From: Parietaria judaica
Taxonomy: Eukaryota > Streptophyta > Magnoliopsida > Rosales > Urticaceae
Direction: 5' to 3'
Length of the DNA stretch: 64,000 nucleotides
NCBI GenBank assembly: GCA_954871525.1
Contig: OX940860.1
Location: 27,374,001-27,438,000, forward strand
The translations under genes were made by a program, and so were the position numbers. The notes beneath the pieces were generated by a model. It did no database searches and was not told the DNA's origin. It saw nothing but the letters and a program-made list of their open reading frames with translations. How positions within the stretch are numbered: the first letter of the stretch is position 1; each line of letters begins with the position of its first letter. Below are positions 59,437 to 64,000 of the stretch, in pieces.

Positions 59437-59515
59437 AATCAGTTGATGAGCAACAAAACTGCAACAATATGATGGATTCGGTCCATGATTCCTAGTACTT
59501 AAGTCTCTGATGATT
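59437..59515 (+). ncRNA. Candidate C/D-box snoRNA 1
   Basis: AATCA (59437-59441), a C-box-like TTGATGA (59443-59449), an internal C'-like ATGATGG (about 59469), a D box CTGA (59507-59510) and TGATT (59511-59515) that pairs with AATCA. The 79-nt length and terminal stem fit a C/D snoRNA. It lies about 60 bases after the predicted start of transcription. The guide target was not identified, so this is a candidate only. Confidence 0.4.
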
Positions 59516-59668
59516 CGTTTCCTAGATCTCCATTGTTGTCTATTTGGCGTTGGATGTGATGAGTAACCATTGGTCCGTGTTTCTGATTCAACCGTGACCG
59601 ACACACCAATATTAGCACACTCTGATCTTTCGCCAATTCTCGTTTTCTGCCATGTCTAGGGTTTGGGT

Positions 59669-59757
59669 TTTGCAGGGATGATGTATGAATAAATTCACAT
59701 GTCAGACTTCGGAGGATTTCAATCCAATGAGAATACATGTTCATATTTCTGAGCAAA
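59669..59757 (+). ncRNA. Candidate C/D-box snoRNA 2
   Basis: TTTGC (59669-59673), a C-box-like ATGATGT (59678-59684), an internal AATGAGA, a D box CTGA (59749-59752) and GCAAA (59753-59757) complementary to the 5' stem. The C box deviates at its last base. Between the two candidates, GTGATGA (59556-59562) and CTGA (59583-59586) flanked by GTTGGA/TTCAAC form a further C/D-like pair, only 20 nt apart. The guide target is unknown. Confidence 0.35.
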
Positions 59758-59779
59758 TTCGTATATGTAAGGGAATGCA

Positions 59780-60610
59780 TTTTATTAGAAGTGAAACCGT
59801 GACCGGAAATCGGGATTAGAGCCCCCTTTTTTATTCTCTCTACGAAACCCGGATACCGGAATCGAGACCAGGACGAGGACAAAATTACAAAGCTTATTCA
59901 ATTCATAAAAAATCTAAAATGAAAGTACAATAGTGTACAAAAAAATTTGAGAATTTTAGCTTTGTCATGGTTTTAAGTTTACAATTATTTATTATTGGCT
60001 AGAACCGGGACTGGGATTGGGACGAAACCACGACAAAGACACAGAAGTTCCAGCTCTACTTGCATTCAGCATAAGAGCAGCATTGCTCGCTTTCTAATGC
60101 GCGGAATCAAAACACTAAGCTATTGATTCCGTCATGATTGATATAAATATTTCCGACGTGCCTATATTATGTGTGTTCATTTGCATTGTTGTTATGGAAA
60201 GTTCAACCTAAGCTAAAACAGAAACGACTAAGATAAAATGGAATCGAGAGAGCCAATACCGAAAGCTAGATTTACCGAGAAAACAAAGAGACTAAAACAA
60301 GTGGCAAACCGATTTGTGTGCGAATCAAGCAGACCCGACGCAAATAGATACCAAAACAATGTCAAATCATTAAAATTTGAAAAAGCCTTATATGTCTAAT
60401 AACTAATGTACACGAGATATAACATCATACCTAAGATTCTAAACAAATGTCGTTATCGAAGAAAAATCGGTGTTCAATTTTACGGGTTCACCGATGGGTG
60501 ACGAGTTTACTGATAAGTTTGTCATAAAGGTTTCTCATCATACCAACGACAAGTTTTCAGCAAATGAAAAGGTGACAACGACTAACGATAGAATAGTTGT
60601 TACCTAACTC

Positions 60611-60643
<33 letters not shown>

Positions 60644-60654
60644 AAAAACTCATA
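59780..60654. other. Intergenic, no gene seen
   Basis: AT-rich DNA with short repeated CGGGACTGGGATTGGGACG-like pieces near 59850 and 60000, and an AT dinucleotide run at 60620-60643 just before the Copia LTR. No coding gene was recognised. Confidence 0.45.
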
Positions 60655-60969
60655 TGTTATGAATATATTGGATGACTTATGCAATACTTTATGGAGCATT
60701 CTAGAGAGATGGAGAACTCTAGAGAAATTGGAGTATTCTAGAGAGATGGAGAATTATAGAGATAACTCTTTGTATAGAGAATATCCTAGAGATGCCCTTT
60801 ACATGGTGTATTTAATGTATTGTAATAAGGGTATATATGTCTTTTCATGTACTCATCTTGAGCCTATAAATAGAGGTCATTGTAATGCATGATGATACAA
60901 GCAATACAATTATCTCTACCATTCTCTCTACACTGTTCTTATTCTCTCTTGCAATCTCTTTATTTCACA
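60655..60969 (+). mobile_element. 5' LTR of a Copia-type retrotransposon
   Basis: Starts TGTTATGAATATATTGGATG, ends TTTATTTCACA, and contains GAGCCTATAAATAGAGG (promoter TATA box) at about 60860. Immediately after it, ACACGTTATCAGCACGAG has the form of the primer-binding site seen in many plant Copia elements. The 315-bp length is typical. The 3' LTR lies beyond the window. Confidence 0.75.
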
Positions 60970-63900
60970 ACACGTTATCAGCACGAGTCTCTAATCAATT
61001 GAGAACGATTTCTCTAAGAAATCAAACACCCGAGGTAATACCTCTAGGCCTTCTTTTTCGAGTTCAATTATCTTATTGCGATGATGGCTAATGACGACAC
61101 TATTTGATGTTCATTCGACAAGAATGAAAGCCTAAGCCTAGCATAATTTCTATACATCTATATTCTAGCAAAACTTATATTTTACATTCATGATTGATAT
61201 GCTCCCAAAGTAGTTATCACAAGAGCAACAACCTATGACAATATTATGATATCAAAGAGTATCTATCTCGCTCAAATTACGTTCTTATGGACAAATTTAA
61301 TGCGGGAATATAAAAATATGAGCTCATAATGGTATTTCCCAGATGTGAATGCCGACATATTTTGCGATTGAATATGTTGTTCCCGCAAAATGCTCATGAA
61401 ATATATCAATATTCCCTTAAGTGAATATTATGAGCATATGAAATATTTTGAGAATTCTCAATCTTGAGTTAATGTCATTCCCTGAAGCGAATGATATAAC
61501 TCTCATATTTTGAATTTATAGATGGGAATTTACATCTTGACTTTTGACTTAAAATTAAATGTTATTCTCCTGAAGAGAATTATGAAGTAAATTAGAAACA
61601 ATTTACAAGTGATTATATGCATAATTTTATGCAATAGAAAGTCAAGAAAAATCATTCCTTTAAGAGAATAGTAAATATATTGAATTGAAGTTCACTTGGA
61701 ATCCTTATAAGGATAGATAAATGGTTCAAGATATGAACCCAAATTCATTTGGAATAACAATTTTTCCAAGTGAAAGATAAATGGCTACATTCCCTGAAGT
61801 GAATGTGAAAGCACTTGAGGTGCTTGGAGGCTCTTAGAAATATATGGGCATTAGAAGCCATTATATTGAAAAATATCACAAAATGATTATTGCATATAAG
61901 GAAGTGGTTATTGATAAAAAGTTAAATTGAGGTTTACGGAAAATGAACACGCATAGTGTTTCAACCCCCGAATGAAAATCTTATGAGCTTTATAATCTAA
62001 ACATGAGCATTGTTCACGCATTGAACTAGTTACATAAGCTCATGCGTGAAAGGGGGAGAAAGTGTCATGATTTAGATGCTACAATACCATCGACTTGAGC
62101 ATAAATAAAGCTCGTCATGAGTGCTCTATAAGACTAGTTCATAGTTAATGTAAGTGAGCATACTCTCCCCAAAATACACTCTCATGTATATTATGATAAT
62201 CTCACAAGAGAGAGTGAACCAGAAGTTCACTAATGGAACCAGAAGTTTAATAATGCTGGCATGACCGGTTTGACTATCCCGGATCAACAATGATGCAAAA
62301 GGAATTGAGAATTCATATACAAATTCGTTGATGAATCAGATGATTCAAGAGTTCTCAAATATTGACTTGTTTTCACAGTATTTGTTTTTTAACGCAATAC
62401 TAGCATGTTGCGACTTGCATTATCTAGAATTCCATATGGGCCCATTTTTCGACCACTAATATATTGAATAGATGCATCAATTAAATGGTCGCGGAATACA
62501 TATTAAATTGCAACCTGAAGTTTGCAAGATTGTTCCAGATTATGCAGTAATGTCCGTTGACTGCTAATAGAATATCATGGTTGATGATATATATAATTTA
62601 TTGATCTAATCAAGTATAAATGCCTCAAACGACTATAGACCATAATATATGAAAACAAGGTTCTCCATTATTATGGAAAATATTATTTGCATCAAGCCAA
62701 CGTATAATCCCCCGATCTGATTTTGGCATTAGCCCAAATTTTATTCCATCAAAATTGTTTATAATGTGCGAAATAATAATTCCACCACAACGCACATAAG
62801 ATGGATTCTCTTAATAAATAGAAAATATGTGATGATAATTTTCTCATGATCAGGGGAGAAAACAGACAATTGGATATACATATAGATAAGTATATCATGA
62901 TCCTCATAAAACTGCCAAATACTCCAGAAGAGTTGATAAATGTATATCCATTGTTATGCTCCAATCCTAGAAGGATATTTAGTTTGAAATGTATTAAACA
63001 TTATGCTACTCGATTCCCAGAAGCAATATGAAATTGAAAAGGAGCAAAAAGTAAAGATAGTCATATAATGAGGCAGGTTCTCCTGAAGAGACCATTGGCA
63101 TAACTATTCATAATCTTTATAAGATTATCAGGTACCTGAAGAATAATAAACTCGAAATGAGCTCAAATGTTATGTCATTATATTATGGAATCGATATTGA
63201 TGAAAAGTTGTCGACAACAAATAATACAAAAGCAATGCTGCATATGAGAGACTTTAGAGGATCTTAAATTTGATTGAAATAGCTGACTAAATATAAGACG
63301 CAATATTGGACATGTAGTCCAAACACTTTGAGAATGGGCATGCCAGTAGGGTACAAAATTCATACGAAAGTATAGTGAATTGAATCCTGGCACATAATGG
63401 CCCTATATGGTGGATATTATTCTGTGGCAGTATAAAAGGCGTCTGACAAAATGTGATCACAAGGAATTGTGAATGATACATTCCTAATAGGCACTGAAGA
63501 GCCAAAGAATAACAAAATTCCTACGATATATAAAGATTGATTAAATGTTCATTTTATATGAACATAGTTATAAGAATTCCTGAAGAATTCGATTAAGAAA
63601 ACTCCAAGAGTATAATTTCTCCTCAACTTACTCATTAGAGAGAGTTGATAAACTCCCATATAAAGTTGAGAAGTATTCATCGAGTACCCCAATGAAATAC
63701 TTAAGAAATATAATTTTTCTTGATGAACACATGTTTAAAGGGGATTTTTTTTTGTTCACCAGTCATCATATATCGAGAAAATCCTTGAACGATTCAATAT
63801 GGATAATTTACATCCATTAAGTTCCCCCATGATTGTTCGATCACTTGATGTGAAAAAGGATCCATTTCGCCCACGTGAAAAAGAAGAAGAACTTCTTGGT

Positions 63901-64000
63901 CCTGAAGTACCATATCTTAGTGCCATTGGAGCGCTAATGTATCTTGCTAATTGCACACGTCCTGATATAGCATTTTCTGTTAATTTGCTAGCAAGATTTA
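60970..64000 (+). pseudogene. Decayed Copia gag-pol interior, continues past the window
   Basis: The interior after the LTR is riddled with stops, but fragments are readable in order. HDRFDYPGSTMM near 62260 is the GAG-pre-integrase zinc-finger region. GPIFRP...IDASIKWS near 62435-62495 is from integrase. At 63756-63999 an open stretch reads HQSSYIEKILERFNMDN...VPYLSAIGALMYLANCTRPDIAFSVNLLARF, the end of the reverse transcriptase. Only 3 kb separates LTR and reverse transcriptase and gag is not clear, so internal deletions are likely. The element is non-functional as seen. Confidence 0.8.

Noticed and set aside
59499..59882. Minus-strand open frames overlapping the snoRNA-like region
   Set aside because: They have no recognisable domain, run against the promoter block, and show no homology pattern; chance open frames are more likely.

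Overview
The window is nuclear DNA of a flowering plant, almost certainly a eudicot. Genes carry AT-rich GT-AG introns with plant-type splice sites, and every recognisable protein belongs to a plant family: type-1 lipoxygenase, plant F-box/LRR, plastid BolA, and plant REV3 ending in a [4Fe-4S]-type cysteine tail. Intergenic DNA is full of plant transposons. The species cannot be named from the sequence. No bacterial operon, CRISPR array or complete tRNA gene was seen.

Layout: (1) 308-4590, a 9S-lipoxygenase gene whose first exon lies before the window. (2) 7.0-32.5 kb, a tandem F-box/LRR cluster. One member (13303-15346) is intact; the others (about 7534-11809, 17302-19376, 20611-21841, 28826-29290, 30535-32477) are broken by frameshifts, deletions, splice-site loss and a 2.1-kb solo LTR. 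A plastid BolA gene (27722-28705) sits inside the cluster. (3) 34565-41627, a second, complete 9S-lipoxygenase gene (10 exons, 916 aa) in the same orientation. (4) 43053-45464, a probable Helitron. (5) 45655-58641, a complete 25-exon REV3 gene for the catalytic subunit of DNA polymerase zeta (1886 aa). (6) 59285-59760, a promoter-like block (site II, telo-box, TATA) followed by candidate C/D-box snoRNAs. (7) 60655 to the window end, the 5' LTR and decayed interior of a Copia retrotransposon.

All intact genes are on the + strand. They do not form one pathway. The lipoxygenases make 9-hydroperoxy fatty acids (oxylipin defence and development), REV3 performs translesion DNA synthesis, and BolA acts with plastid monothiol glutaredoxins in iron-sulfur and redox biology. 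The F-box cluster looks like a birth-and-death family of ubiquitin-ligase adaptors.

The most unusual items are: the solo LTR splitting an F-box codon-precisely; a conserved cysteine-rich terminal exon in the F-box family; a GC-AG intron in the BolA gene; the candidate snoRNA cluster; several transposons with intact target-site duplications; and a degenerate five-unit tandem repeat. I found no convincing evidence of a wholly new biochemical system.
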